Positions 1-11,587 of a stretch of 64,000 bases of DNA are shown here, piece by piece (position 1 is the first letter of the stretch; every line of letters begins with the position of its first letter). The stretch is from Comamonadaceae bacterium ALPHA2B (GTDB lineage Bacteria > Pseudomonadota > Gammaproteobacteria > Burkholderiales > Burkholderiaceae_C): positions 62,001 to 126,000 of the forward strand of contig SCOE01000002.1 of assembly GCA_005503065.1 (NCBI GenBank), given 5' to 3'. Both the position numbers and the translations under genes were made by a program. The notes below the pieces were generated by a model. That model saw nothing but the letters and a program-made list of their open reading frames with translations. It was not told where the DNA came from and did not search any database.

Positions 1-645
1 CATCAGCTCGCCCTGCCGCGAGAGCAAGGCGAAATTCTGCGCGACCGTCTTGCCGAAGCCGATGCCGGGATCGAGCACGATGCGGGCCGAATCGACCCCG
101 AGGGCGCATGCAGCCTGCGCCGAGCGCTTCAAAAAAGATAGCACCTGGGGCAGGACGTCGCCCTGCATCGGCGCCACCTGCATCGTCTGCGGATCGCGGT
201 GCATGTGCATCAGGCACACCCCGCAGGACGGATGGGCGGCCACCACCTCGGCGGCACCCGGACGGCGCAGCGCCCAGATGTCGTTGACGATGTCCGCGCC
301 CAGTTCGAGCACGGCGCGCATCACTTCCGGCTTGTAGGTGTCCACGGAGATGGGGACATCGAGCCGAACGGCCTCGCGCACCACTGGGAGCACCCGCGCC
401 AGTTCCTGGTCCAGCGGCACCGCCGGGCTGCCCGGCCGCGTCGACTCGCCCCCGATGTCGAGGATGTCGGCGCCCTCGGCCAGCAGCGCTTCGCAGTGCC
501 GAAGGGCTGTGGACGTGGACCCGTGGGCGCCGCCGTCGGAGAAGGAGTCGGGCGTGACGTTGACGATGCCCATCACTTGCGGACGCCGCAGGTCGATCCG
601 GTGCCGTGCGGTCTTCCATACAGCGGCCTGCCGGGAGGCGGTCAT
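1..645 (-). CDS. folP: Dihydropteroate synthase, 3' end cut by the window
   Basis: FolP condenses 6-hydroxymethyl-dihydropterin pyrophosphate with p-aminobenzoate to give dihydropteroate, in cytosolic folate synthesis, and is the sulfonamide target. The first 215 codons are visible. The protein begins MTASRQAAVWKTARHRIDLR and carries the family signature MGIVNVTPDSFSDGG, then DIGGESTRPG, DIVNDIW and DPGIGFGKT, which form the pterin and pyrophosphate site of the TIM barrel. About 60 C-terminal residues lie outside the window. It follows ftsH, as in many Proteobacteria (ftsH-folP-glmM), but a good intrinsic terminator lies between the two, so folP expression probably depends on read-through or its own promoter. 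A decayed copy of the 17-nt hairpin repeat sits at 126-142 and encodes part of VLSFLKRS. Confidence 0.95.
   Translation of the reverse strand, partial: MTASRQAAVWKTARHRIDLRRPQVMGIVNVTPDSFSDGGAHGSTSTALRHCEALLAEGADILDIGGESTRPGSPAVPLDQELARVLPVVREAVRLDVPISVDTYKPEVMRAVLELGADIVNDIWALRRPGAAEVVAAHPSCGVCLMHMHRDPQTMQVAPMQGDVLPQVLSFLKRSAQAACALGVDSARIVLDPGIGFGKTVAQNFALLSRQGELM
126..142. repeat. 17-nt hairpin repeat, copy 1 (decayed, inside folP)
   Basis: GCTTC-N7-ATAGC: the right arm is intact and the left arm has lost its TAT. Spacing is the same 5+7+5 seen in the other copies. In folP it lies in the phase where an intact copy would read TAG; the decayed arm reads AAG instead, so the frame stays open. 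Confidence 0.45.
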
Positions 646-672
646 GCGTGGACTGCCGGCAGGAGAAAGAAA

Positions 673-692
673 AACGGGGCCGAAGCCCCGTT
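673..692 (-). terminator. Intrinsic terminator of ftsH
   Basis: An 8-bp stem (AACGGGGC / GCCCCGTT) with a 4-base loop at 673-692 is followed, reading on the minus strand, by a T-rich run (complement of the A-rich 661-674). It lies between the ftsH stop at 713 and the folP start at 645. Confidence 0.85.
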
Positions 693-712
693 GTCCAAGC
701 GCAGCGCCACGC

Positions 713-2629
713 TCATGCGGCCGTGGGCGCCGGGTCCGGCTTGACGGCCGGTGTACCGCCACTGCCGCCGCTGCCCGTCGGCGGCACGCGCGGCGTCCAG
801 TCCTTCGGCGGACGGGGCTCGCGGCCGGCCATGATGTCGTCGAGCTGCTCGGTGTCGATGGTTTCCCATTCGAGCAGGGCCTTGGCCATGGCATGCATCT
901 TGTCGCTGTTCTCTTCGATCAGTCGGCGCGCCAGGTTGTACTGATCGTCGATGATGCGGCGCACCTCGGCGTCGACCTTCTGCATGGTCGTCTCGCTCAT
1001 GTTGGTGGTCTTGGTCACCGACCGGCCCAGGAACACCTCGCCCTCGTTCTCGGCGTAGACCATCGGCCCCAGCGCCTCGCTCATGCCGTACTTCATGACC
1101 ATGTCGCGCGCCAGATTGGTGGCCCGCTCGAAGTCGTTGCTCGCGCCGGTGGTCATCTGGTTCATGAACACTTCTTCGGCAATGCGGCCGCCGAAGAGCA
1201 TGCTGATCTGGTTCAGCATGTACTCGCGGTCGTAGCTGTAGCGGTCCTGTTCGGGCAGGCTCATCGTCACGCCGAGCGCGCGGCCGCGCGGGATGATCGT
1301 GACCTTGTGCACCGGGTCGCACTTGGGCAGCAGCTTGCCGATGAGCGCGTGGCCGGACTCGTGGTAGGCCGTGTTGCGGCGCTCTTCCTCGGGCATGACC
1401 ATGCTCTTGCGCTCGGGACCCATGAAGATCTTGTCCTTGGCCTTCTCGAAGTCCTGCATCTCAACCACGCGCGCATTGCGGCGGGCGGCCATGAGCGCGG
1501 CTTCGTTGCACAGGTTGGCCAGGTCGGCACCGGACATGCCGGGCGTGCCGCGGGCGATGATGCTCGGGTTCACGTCCTGGCCGACCGGGATCTTGCGCAT
1601 GTGCACGGAGAGGATCTGCTCGCGGCCACGGATGTCGGGCAGCGTGACGTAGACCTGGCGGTCGAAACGGCCCGGACGCAGCAGTGCGGCATCCAGGATG
1701 TCCGGGCGGTTGGTCGCGGCGACCACGATCACGCCCAGGTTGGTCTCGAAACCGTCCATCTCCACCAGCATCTGGTTCAGGGTCTGCTCGCGCTCGTCGT
1801 TGCCGCCGCCCAGGCCGGCGCCACGCTGGCGACCGACTGCATCGATTTCATCGATGAAGATGATGCAGGGCGCGTTCTTCTTGGCGTTCTCGAACATGTC
1901 GCGAACACGGGCCGCGCCCACGCCGACGAACATCTCGACGAAGTCGGAGCCCGAGATGCTGAAGAACGGCACCTTGGCCTCACCGGCGATGGACTTGGCC
2001 AGCAGCGTCTTGCCGGTGCCCGGGGGGCCGACCAGCAGCAGGCCGCGCGGGATGCGGCCGCCGAGCTTCTGGAACTTCTGCGGGTCCTTCAGGAAGTCGA
2101 CGACCTCCTTCACCTCTTCCTTGGCCTCGTCGCATCCGGCGACGTCGGCGAAGGTCACGGTGTTGTTGTTCTCGTCGAGCATGCGGGCCTTGGACTTGCC
2201 GAAGCTGAACGCCCCGCCCTTGCCGCCGCCCTGCATCTGGCGCATGAAGTACACCCAGACCCCGATCAGCAGCAGCATCGGCCCCCAGCTGACCAGCAGC
2301 GTCATGAGCAGCGAGCCCTCTTCACGCGGCTTGACGTCGAACTTGACGTTGTGGTCGATCAGGTCGCCGACCATGCCGCGGTCGAGCACGGTGGCGTTCG
2401 TGCGGATCTTGCGGTCGTCGTTGGTGATGGCGGTGATCTCGCCGCCGGACAGCCCCTCGGGGATGACGGCGCTCTTGATCTGGTTGTTGCGAACCTGCTC
2501 GAGGAATTCGGAGTAGCTCACGGTCCCCGAACCGACGCCGCCGCGGGTGTCGAACTGCTTGAACACAGTGAACAACACCATCGCGATGACGAGCCAGACG
2601 GCCACTTTGGAAAACCACTGATTGTTCAA
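713..2629 (-). CDS. ftsH: ATP-dependent zinc metalloprotease FtsH
   Basis: FtsH is the inner-membrane AAA+ protease that degrades misfolded membrane proteins and, in enterobacteria, LpxC and sigma-32. The 638-residue protein has two N-terminal membrane segments (about 8-24 and 106-128) around a periplasmic domain, Walker A GPPGTGKT at 201-208, Walker B IIFIDEID, the second region of homology ending LLRPGRFDR, and the zinc-binding HESGH near residue 424. The start is TTG at 2629, chosen because a GGAG lies 6-7 bases upstream and translation runs straight into the first membrane segment. Length matches the family (about 640). It follows rlmE with 188 bases between, the usual order in Proteobacteria. 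The C-terminal tail is rich in Pro, Gly and Thr and is probably flexible. Confidence 0.97.
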   Translation of the reverse strand: MNNQWFSKVAVWLVIAMVLFTVFKQFDTRGGVGSGTVSYSEFLEQVRNNQIKSAVIPEGLSGGEITAITNDDRKIRTNATVLDRGMVGDLIDHNVKFDVKPREEGSLLMTLLVSWGPMLLLIGVWVYFMRQMQGGGKGGAFSFGKSKARMLDENNNTVTFADVAGCDEAKEEVKEVVDFLKDPQKFQKLGGRIPRGLLLVGPPGTGKTLLAKSIAGEAKVPFFSISGSDFVEMFVGVGAARVRDMFENAKKNAPCIIFIDEIDAVGRQRGAGLGGGNDEREQTLNQMLVEMDGFETNLGVIVVAATNRPDILDAALLRPGRFDRQVYVTLPDIRGREQILSVHMRKIPVGQDVNPSIIARGTPGMSGADLANLCNEAALMAARRNARVVEMQDFEKAKDKIFMGPERKSMVMPEEERRNTAYHESGHALIGKLLPKCDPVHKVTIIPRGRALGVTMSLPEQDRYSYDREYMLNQISMLFGGRIAEEVFMNQMTTGASNDFERATNLARDMVMKYGMSEALGPMVYAENEGEVFLGRSVTKTTNMSETTMQKVDAEVRRIIDDQYNLARRLIEENSDKMHAMAKALLEWETIDTEQLDDIMAGREPRPPKDWTPRVPPTGSGGSGGTPAVKPDPAPTAA

Positions 2630-2730
2630 ACGAAGCTCCAGTCGATGACGGGCGTGTGACGCGACACGCTCGGTAGGCAGTCAGTTGCGAGCCATTTTAG
2701 GCTTTTCAAGCTGCGAAAAGCCGTGAATTC

Positions 2731-2747
2731 CCTATGGGGACCATAGC
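2731..2747. repeat. 17-nt hairpin repeat, copy 2 (rlmE-ftsH gap)
   Basis: CCTAT-N7-ATAGC with the same 5+7+5 geometry; the stem is CTATGG/CCATAG with a 3-base loop. The flanking tail seen beside other copies is not recognisable, so membership rests on arm sequence and spacing. It lies downstream of rlmE and upstream of ftsH. Confidence 0.45.
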
Positions 2748-2817
2748 AGCGGGGCTTTCGCACGTGGCCTCGGCCTGAGGGCCGACAAGGGCGCGAGCTC
2801 ATTCGTATCCGGCTGTT

Positions 2818-3492
2818 TCAGCCGGCCGCCTGCGCCTTCAATCCAATGCCGACGAGGAAGGTCTCGGACGAGCGGTCTCGCGAGGCCTTGGGCTTGAACG
2901 GTTTCACGACGCGGAAGTTGGCACGAAAAAGGCGCACCAAGTCGTCGTAACCCGCGCCATGGAACACTTTCGCCACGAGCGCGCCTTCCCCACGCAGGTG
3001 CTGAACCGCGAAATCGACCGCGAGTTCCACCAGGTGAGATATTCGCGCCGCGTCGGCCGACCCGACGCCCGAAAGGTTGGGTGCCATGTCCGACACGACC
3101 ACGTCGACCGGCCGGCCGCCGACGGCACCCTCCAGCCGGGCCAGCACCTCCGGCTCCCGGAAATCGCCGTGGAGAAAGGTCACGCCCTCGATGGGCTCCA
3201 TGGGAAGGATGTCGAGCGAGACGATTGCACCGTCGAGGGTGCCGGCGGCGGCCCCCGCGGGTGCCAGCCGGCGACGCACGTACTGGCTCCAGGCGCCCGG
3301 CGTCGACCCCAGATCCACCACCACCTGGCCGGGCTTGATCAGGCCCAGCGCCTCGTCGATCTCCTTGAGCTTGTAGGCCGCCCTGGCCCGGTAGCCGTCC
3401 TTCTGGGCCTGCTTCACATAGGGGTCGTTGACATGGTCGTGCAGCCATGCCTTGTTGACTTTCTTGCCGGTGGTCTTGCTCTGGGTGCTCAT
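2818..3492 (-). CDS. rlmE: 23S rRNA (uridine-2552-2'-O)-methyltransferase RlmE
   Basis: RlmE (FtsJ/RrmJ) uses S-adenosylmethionine to methylate the 2'-OH of U2552 in the A loop of 23S rRNA, a late step of 50S assembly. The 224-residue protein starts [20 protein letters not shown]. It carries [13 protein letters not shown] (SAM-binding motif I), [17 protein letters not shown] (motif IV, with the catalytic Asp) and LVAKVFHG (motif VI Lys), giving the K-D-K-E tetrad of the family. The reading frame stays open to 4137, but that extension is antisense to yhbY and is not coding. It is divergent from yhbY with 120 bases between, the common rlmE/yhbY arrangement. Confidence 0.96.
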   Translation of the reverse strand: MSTQSKTTGKKVNKAWLHDHVNDPYVKQAQKDGYRARAAYKLKEIDEALGLIKPGQVVVDLGSTPGAWSQYVRRRLAPAGAAAGTLDGAIVSLDILPMEPIEGVTFLHGDFREPEVLARLEGAVGGRPVDVVVSDMAPNLSGVGSADAARISHLVELAVDFAVQHLRGEGALVAKVFHGAGYDDLVRLFRANFRVVKPFKPKASRDRSSETFLVGIGLKAQAAG

Positions 3493-3600
3493 GGGAGGTG
3501 GATCGGCGCGGTGCCTCGGGCAGTTTGATCGGGCGCAAGGCCGCAGCGTGGACATCGCGGTCCCAGGACGGCCTCGTCCGGTCGAGCGCGATGCTGGTTC

Positions 3601-3606
3601 GATAAT
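3601..3606 (+). promoter_or_regulatory. Candidate -10 box of yhbY (leaderless mRNA?)
   Basis: GATAAT ends 6 bases before the ATG of yhbY. Transcription from such a box would begin at or within a base or two of the start codon. No clear -35 sequence is seen at 16-18 bases upstream, and there is no Shine-Dalgarno sequence before the ATG. Confidence 0.4.
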
Positions 3607-3612
3607 ACGGGG

Positions 3613-4086
3613 ATGCCCGCCATCCAACTCACCCCCGCCCAGCGCAAGGCCCACCGTGCCGATGCGCATCACCTCGATCCGATCGTCATGGTCGGTGGCG
3701 ACGGGCTCACCCCGGCCGTCAAGAAGGAGGCCGATGCGGCCCTCAAGGCGCACGGCCTGATCAAGATCCGCGTCTTCTCGGACGACCGCCTCGCCCGCGA
3801 TGCCATGCTGGCCGAGCTGGCCGACGAATTGGGTGCCGCCCCCATCCAGCACATCGGCAAGCTGCTGGTCCTCTGGCGGCCCATGCCCGAGAAGGAACGC
3901 AGCGTCGACGAGGACCGCATGCCCGGTCCCAAGGACGTGAAGGTCATCAAATACAGCAAGCGCGGCGGCCAGCGCCCCGAAGTGAAAATGCTGCGCGTGC
4001 TGGGGAACCAGCGCCTGACGCCGGGCGGCACCGTCAAGCGTGCCAAGCCCAAGCAGAAATCCGTCAAGAAGCGCCAGGCCGATTGA
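3613..4086 (+). CDS. yhbY: YhbY family RNA-binding protein (CRM domain)
   Basis: YhbY-type proteins bind pre-50S ribosomal particles through a CRM (CRS1-YhbY) domain. The 157-residue protein begins [20 protein letters not shown], close to the family's usual opening (LTxxQRxxLRxxAHxLxP), and has the GxxGLTPAVxKE-like segment [13 protein letters not shown] and the [10 protein letters not shown] strand that ends the domain near residue 95. The remaining 60 residues form a very basic tail rich in Lys and Arg, likely to bind RNA; E. coli YhbY lacks it at 97 residues. It is divergent from rlmE, which fits a shared role in 50S maturation. Confidence 0.93.
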   Translation: MPAIQLTPAQRKAHRADAHHLDPIVMVGGDGLTPAVKKEADAALKAHGLIKIRVFSDDRLARDAMLAELADELGAAPIQHIGKLLVLWRPMPEKERSVDEDRMPGPKDVKVIKYSKRGGQRPEVKMLRVLGNQRLTPGGTVKRAKPKQKSVKKRQAD

Positions 4087-4093
4087 ACGCACG

Positions 4094-4843
4094 ATGAGCG
4101 GCCAGCGCCACATCCTGTGCATGAAATGGGGCACCAAGTACGGGCCCCACTACGTCAACCGCCTCTACGCGATGGTCCGCCGGCACCTGTCCGGCGACTT
4201 CAACTTCGTCTGCCTGACCGACGACCCGACCGGCGTCCGGCCCGAGGTGCAGTGCCTGCCGATCCCGCCACTGGCGATCGAGCTGGCACCGGGGCAGCGC
4301 GACGGCGCCTGGAAGAAGCTCACGACCTTCGAGGCCGACCTGCACGGCTTGAAGGGCACCGCACTCTTCCTCGACCTCGACGTGGTGGTGGTCGGCCCGC
4401 TGGACGACTTCTTCACCCAGCCCGGCCAATTCCTCATCATCCACGACTACCCACGCTTCTGGCGCTTCGGCGAACGGATCGTAGGCAACTCCTCGGTCTA
4501 CCGCTTCGAGATCGGCGCCCATGCCGACGTGCTGGCGAACTTCCGCGCCCACACCGACGCGATGCGCGCCAAGTACCGCAACGAGCAGGACTACCTTTCG
4601 CACTTCCTGCACGCCCAGGGCAAGCTGTCGTACTGGCCGGCCGCCTGGTGCCCCAGCTTCAAGTACCACGCCATTCCGGCCTGGCCCACCAACCACTGGA
4701 AGCCGCCCTTCGTGCCCGAAGGCGCGCGCATCGTGATCTTCCACGGCGAGGTCAACCCGCCGGACGCCCTCGAAGGCAAGCGCAACAAGCGCTTCGCCCA
4801 CATCGAGCCGGCGACGTGGGTGGCCGAGCACTGGCGGGAATAA
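4094..4843 (+). CDS. Putative GT-A type glycosyltransferase
   Basis: A 249-residue protein without signal peptide or membrane segment. It opens [20 protein letters not shown], which resembles the nucleotide-sugar-binding start of glycosyltransferases that act on surface polysaccharides, and carries [17 protein letters not shown] near residues 93-109, a DxD-type metal and nucleotide-sugar site. NSSVYRFE and the [10 protein letters not shown] segment resemble acceptor-side motifs of the same fold. The donor and acceptor cannot be read from sequence. The start at 4094 gives an 8-base gap after yhbY, so the two may be cotranscribed. Downstream lies a long palindrome followed by TTTTT that may end the transcript. 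Codon use looks like its neighbours. Confidence 0.72.
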   Translation: MSGQRHILCMKWGTKYGPHYVNRLYAMVRRHLSGDFNFVCLTDDPTGVRPEVQCLPIPPLAIELAPGQRDGAWKKLTTFEADLHGLKGTALFLDLDVVVVGPLDDFFTQPGQFLIIHDYPRFWRFGERIVGNSSVYRFEIGAHADVLANFRAHTDAMRAKYRNEQDYLSHFLHAQGKLSYWPAAWCPSFKYHAIPAWPTNHWKPPFVPEGARIVIFHGEVNPPDALEGKRNKRFAHIEPATWVAEHWRE

Positions 4844-4851
4844 AGCGGGAT

Positions 4852-4970
4852 CGGACAGCCGAACGCAGAGGGCGCTAAGGGCTCGCAGAAGACGCAGAAA
4901 AGACCACTTTTTGGATCCTTCTGCGCCTTTGCGAGAGCTCTGCGCCCTCTGCGTTCGGCTGTCCGTTTTT
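4852..4970. repeat. Long palindromic repeat between convergent genes, likely terminator
   Basis: The outer arms 4852-4875 and 4942-4965 are perfect 24-bp inverted copies. Inside them, 4876-4900 and 4917-4941 are imperfectly complementary (both contain CGCAGAA-type blocks), leaving a small central loop. TTTTT follows at 4966-4970. The element sits between the stop of the plus-strand glycosyltransferase (4843) and the stop of the minus-strand kdoO (4973), where a bidirectional terminator is expected. The arm sequence, built on CGAACGCAGAGGGCGC, looks like a dispersed repeat rather than a unique terminator. Confidence 0.8.
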
Positions 4971-4972
4971 CG

Positions 4973-5860
4973 TCAGTCCACCAGCGCCCGCCCCGTCAGC
5001 CTCTGCAGGATCGCCAGCGGGCTGGCCGACGGGTCGTACTCGCGCCCCGGAGGCAGGTAGAGCGTCTGCTCCATCATGTATTGGCCGGCCATGACGGCAT
5101 GCGAGGTCTGGTCGGAGAAGCACACCCAGGTAGAGCCGGCCGGGAACGGCACCTCTTCCTGGGGCGAGCTCCGCTGGTAGTCCATGTCGCCCTTCATGCC
5201 GTCGTGCAGCTGCAGCATGAGGTGGTCGTTCTCGCTGCGGAAGGACTTGGTCACGTGCAGTGCTTGCAGCGCCTTGGCCTGCCAGCGCACGTAGGGCTTG
5301 GCCTTGGGCAGGAAATTGCGCGCCACCGTCTCGAAAGGCTCGCCCACGCGCCACACGCGCGGCGCGCCCTCGGGGTTCACGTTGGTGAAGACACGCAGGA
5401 TGCGCTCCCCGTAGTTGGGCCTTGAAGGGAACGAGTCGACGTGCAGCCGACGGTCGTCGGCGCGCCAGGACTGGCTGCGCGTCTCCACCTGCGTGGGCCG
5501 GTAGCTGGTCGGCGCCAGGCGCAGCGAAGGCACGTAGTCCGGCAGCAGCCCGGCGATCAGCGCCTGCGCCTGCTGGCGGAAGCGGCCGATCATGCCGGCC
5601 AGCGCCGCCTGCGTGGCAGCATCGCCGGCCGCGCCCTTGAGCGTGCCGTCGACGTTCAGGCTGATGTTGCGCGACCTGGGGTCGCGGATGTCCGGCCGCA
5701 GGAACGCGCGCTCCTCGGGCAGGAAGTCGAAGCGCAGGTGCGGGAAGAAAAGCACCTTGCCCGCCTCCAGCGCCGCCGTCCACTCCGGCCGGCTGGCCAC
5801 GCCCTCCCAGGTGGCGGCGTCGATCTCGACGATCTGCGATTCGGCTTGCGTGGATGTCAT
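4973..5860 (-). CDS. kdoO: Kdo 3-hydroxylase, Fe(II)/2-oxoglutarate dependent
   Basis: KdoO proteins convert the outer Kdo of the lipopolysaccharide inner core to Ko using O2, Fe(II) and 2-oxoglutarate; the activity is established for enzymes of Burkholderia and Yersinia. The 295-residue protein matches that family: RLHVDSFPSRPNYGERILRV holds the HxD iron ligands (near residues 145-147), followed by FTNVNP, and TWVCFSDQTSHAVMAGQY holds the distal His and the region expected to bind 2-oxoglutarate. No signal peptide is seen, in line with a cytoplasmic or inner-face enzyme. The ATG at 5860 overlaps the stop of the DUF4149 gene by 4 bases, so the two are translationally coupled behind greA. Specific function is inferred from the family. 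Confidence 0.85.
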   Translation of the reverse strand: MTSTQAESQIVEIDAATWEGVASRPEWTAALEAGKVLFFPHLRFDFLPEERAFLRPDIRDPRSRNISLNVDGTLKGAAGDAATQAALAGMIGRFRQQAQALIAGLLPDYVPSLRLAPTSYRPTQVETRSQSWRADDRRLHVDSFPSRPNYGERILRVFTNVNPEGAPRVWRVGEPFETVARNFLPKAKPYVRWQAKALQALHVTKSFRSENDHLMLQLHDGMKGDMDYQRSSPQEEVPFPAGSTWVCFSDQTSHAVMAGQYMMEQTLYLPPGREYDPSASPLAILQRLTGRALVD

Positions 5861-6291
5861 GGGGCTCCCTGTCTCGATGCCTGCAGCCGCGCCTGGCGCC
5901 ACAGCAGCGCCGCGGCGCACAGCCACTGCAGCAGGTACATCCCGCTGCCGACCGCGTGCCAGAGCTTCAGGTTCTCGCGGGCGACGATGCGCGGCGCGAC
6001 GGCATACTCGCCCAGCAGCGCCAGCAACAGCCCGGTCACTATGAAAAAGATAGCTGCCGGCGCAGGTGCGACGGGCGTTGCAGCCCGATTCGACGTGGAA
6101 AGCAGCAGCACCAGCGCGCAGCCGATCGAGACCCAGCTCTGCGCCGTGAACAGCTTCGCCGCCATGGTGCCCGCGACGGCAGGCGTGGCCAGGTGAGCGA
6201 ACAGCATCGGCACGACGATGAAGCCGATGGCGGTGAGGCTGCCCCACCACAGCGCGATGGCGAAGAGCGCCAGGGCCTGCTTGAATCGCAC
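5857..6291 (-). CDS. DUF4149 domain membrane protein
   Basis: A 144-residue integral membrane protein with four hydrophobic segments (about 6-28, 53-66, 80-96 and 118-135) and the opening FKQALALFAIALWWGSLTAI typical of DUF4149. Function is unknown. I chose the GTG at 6291, 17 bases after the greA stop, because the first membrane helix follows at once; no ATG is available. It overlaps kdoO by 4 bases (ATGA). A copy of the hairpin repeat with its tail (6038-6091) is read through in frame and forms residues of the third helix and the Ala/Pro-rich loop before it (AATPVAPAPAAIFFIV), so part of this protein appears to be repeat-derived. Confidence 0.8.
   Translation of the reverse strand: MRFKQALALFAIALWWGSLTAIGFIVVPMLFAHLATPAVAGTMAAKLFTAQSWVSIGCALVLLLSTSNRAATPVAPAPAAIFFIVTGLLLALLGEYAVAPRIVARENLKLWHAVGSGMYLLQWLCAAALLWRQARLQASRQGAP
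6038..6091. repeat. 17-nt hairpin repeat with tail, copy 3 (inside DUF4149 gene)
   Basis: ACTAT-N7-ATAGC at 6038-6054, then a tail to the right ending in TGCAGCCCGATTCG. On the gene strand it reads GCT ATC TTT TTC ATA GT, encoding AIFFIV at residues 80-85. Confidence 0.7.
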
Positions 6292-6308
6292 CGCGCGGCC
6301 CGCCGTGC

Positions 6309-6788
6309 TCAGAGGTAGCTGACCGCCACGATTTCGTAGCGCTTCTCTCCGCCGGGCGCCTGCACCACCGCGGTGTCGCCCTCCTCCTTGCCGATCAGCG
6401 CGCGTGCGATGGGGCTGGAGACGTTGATCAGCCCCTGTTTCAGGTCGGCCTCGTCCTCGCCGACGATCTGGTATTTCACGGCCTCGCCGGAGCTTTCCTC
6501 TTCCAGCTCGACCGTGGCGCCGAAGACCACCTTGCCGCCGCCGTCGATGACCGTGGGGTCGATGATCTGCGCCACCGACAGCTTGCCCTCGATCTCCTGG
6601 ATGCGGCCCTCGATGAAGCCCTGGCGGTCCTTGGCGGCGTCGTAGTCGGCGTTCTCGCTCAGGTCGCCCTGGGCGCGCGCTTCGGCGATGGCATTGATCA
6701 CCGCAGGACGCTCCACGGTCTTGAGGCGATGCAGTTCTTCGCGCAGCTTCTCGGCGCCGCGCTTGGTGATGGGGAGGGTGGTGCCCAT
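6309..6788 (-). CDS. greA: Transcription elongation factor GreA
   Basis: GreA enters the secondary channel of stalled RNA polymerase and stimulates cleavage of backtracked transcripts. The 159-residue protein has the N-terminal coiled coil (about 8-75) with the conserved tip [13 protein letters not shown] carrying the acidic residues needed for cleavage, and a C-terminal FKBP-like domain with [14 protein letters not shown]. Length matches E. coli GreA (158). The ATG at 6788 is preferred to the upstream in-frame codon at 6845 because GGAG stands 8 bases before it. It lies downstream of carB beyond an intrinsic terminator, and is followed by the DUF4149 gene and kdoO in the same direction. Confidence 0.96.
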   Translation of the reverse strand: MGTTLPITKRGAEKLREELHRLKTVERPAVINAIAEARAQGDLSENADYDAAKDRQGFIEGRIQEIEGKLSVAQIIDPTVIDGGGKVVFGATVELEEESSGEAVKYQIVGEDEADLKQGLINVSSPIARALIGKEEGDTAVVQAPGGEKRYEIVAVSYL

Positions 6789-6850
6789 GTCGAAATCTCC
6801 GTTGTCTCTGCGGTCGCGGCACGCCGGGGTGCCACAGGCCGTCATAAAAG

Positions 6851-6880
6851 CAAAACCGCCGGGCGTTGCCGCCTGGCGGT
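6851..6880 (-). terminator. Intrinsic terminator of carAB
   Basis: A 10-bp stem (6855-6864 with 6871-6880, one mismatch) and a 6-base loop are followed on the minus strand by TTTTGCTTTT. It stands between the carB stop at 6952 and the greA start at 6788. Confidence 0.82.
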
Positions 6881-6951
6881 GTCGAATTGCAGTCCATTAT
6901 GCCGTGGCAGCCGGCCACATCAAGCGGCCGGCGCCACGACCCCGGTCGGGC

Positions 6952-10168
<3,217 letters not shown>

Positions 10169-10176
<8 letters not shown>

Positions 10177-11353
10177 TCGCGGCCTCCGCCTTGTGTTTTT
10201 CCATGAGTGCCGTGAAGCGGTCGAACAGGTAGCCGATGTCGTGCGGGCCGGGCGAGGCTTCCGGGTGGCCCTGGAAGCAGAAGGCCGGCTTGTCGGTGCG
10301 GGCCAGGCCCTGCAGCGTGTTGTCGAACAGGCTGATGTGCGTGGGTCGCAGGGTCGCGGGCAAGGTTTTCTCGTCCACCGCGAAGCCGTGGTTCTGGCTG
10401 GTGATGCTCACCCGCCCGTTGTCCAGGTCCTTCACGGGGTGGTTCGCGCCGTGGTGGCCGAACTTCATCTTGAAGGTCTTCGCGCCCGAGGCCAGGGCCA
10501 TGATCTGGTGGCCCAGGCAGATGCCGAAGGTGGGAATGCCGGTCTCGATCAGTTCGGCCACGGCCTTGATCGCGTAGTCGCAGGGCTCCGGGTCGCCGGG
10601 CCCGTTGGCCAGGAAGATGCCGTCGGGCTTGAGCTTGAGCACGTCCGCCGCGGGCGTCTGGGCCGGCACCACGGTGATGCGGGCGCCGCGCTGCGCGATC
10701 ATGCGCAGGATGTTCTTCTTGACGCCGTAGTCGAAGGCGACGACGTGGAACTTGGGCGTGATCTGCACGCCGTAGCCCGCGCCGAGCTTCCACTCGGTCT
10801 GCGTCCATTCGTAGGTCTGCTTGACCGACACCACCTTGGCCAGGTCCAGGCCGGCCATGCTGGGGGCGGCCTTGGCGGCGGCAATGGCCTTGTCGATGAC
10901 GGCTTGGGTGACCGGGTCGCCGGCAGCGAGGCCGACGATGGCGCCGTTCTGTGCGCCCTTCGTGCGCAGGTGGCGGGTGAGCTTGCGGGTGTCGATGCCG
11001 GCGATGGCGACCGTCTGGCCTCGCACCAGGTATTCCGACAGGGTCGCCGTCTTGCGGAAGTTGGAGGCGACGAGCGGCAGGTCCTTGATGATCAGGCCCG
11101 CGGCATGGATCTTGTCAGCCTCGATGTCTTCCTCGTTGACGCCGTAGTTGCCGATGTGCGGATACGTCAGCGTGACGATCTGCTGGCAGTAGCTGGGGTC
11201 GGTGAGGATTTCCTGGTAGCCGGTGATGGCGGTGTTGAACACCACCTCGCCGACGGTGGAGCCGGTGGCTCCGATCGACTTGCCGAGAAAGACCGTGCCG
11301 TCTGCGAGCGCCAGGATGGCGGGCGGGAAGGATCCCTGAAGGGATGAAAGCAC
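10169..11353 (-). CDS. carA: Carbamoyl-phosphate synthase small subunit
   Basis: CarA hydrolyses glutamine and passes ammonia to CarB. The 394-residue protein has the CPSase small domain ([20 protein letters not shown] at the start) and a class I glutamine amidotransferase domain with the nucleophile in [12 protein letters not shown] and the catalytic His in [11 protein letters not shown]. The GTG at 11353 is chosen over the ATG at 11383: GGAG lies 8 bases before it, and similarity to CarA starts right after. The leader back to the -10 at 11485-11490 is about 125 bases and contains a short GC hairpin but no obvious attenuator. The stop codon overlaps the start of carB. Confidence 0.97.
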
Positions 11354-11484
11354 TGGGGTTCTCCGTTGATGGATGACGCCCAAAGCGGACCCAAGGCGCC
11401 CGGCAGTCGGGCAAACGGGTTGCGGCTTTCGTCAGGGATGAGGCTTGCGTGCGCTGTGGGCGGGTGTGAGCGGGAAAGCCGCTG

Positions 11485-11490
11485 ATTATA
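11485..11490 (-). promoter_or_regulatory. Candidate -10 box of carAB
   Basis: Reading on the minus strand, TATAAT preceded by GGGC stands about 130 bases upstream of the carA start. The -35 region does not match TTGACA well at 16-18 bases, so the promoter may need an activator or be weak. Confidence 0.45.
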
Positions 11491-11587
11491 GCCCGGCGCC
11501 TCGGTACTTTCCCTGTGGATGGCGCGATGTCGGCACCGATTTGGTGAGCCAGCCGCGCGTCGCCTGCGGGGAGCGACGGCGCAGCGT

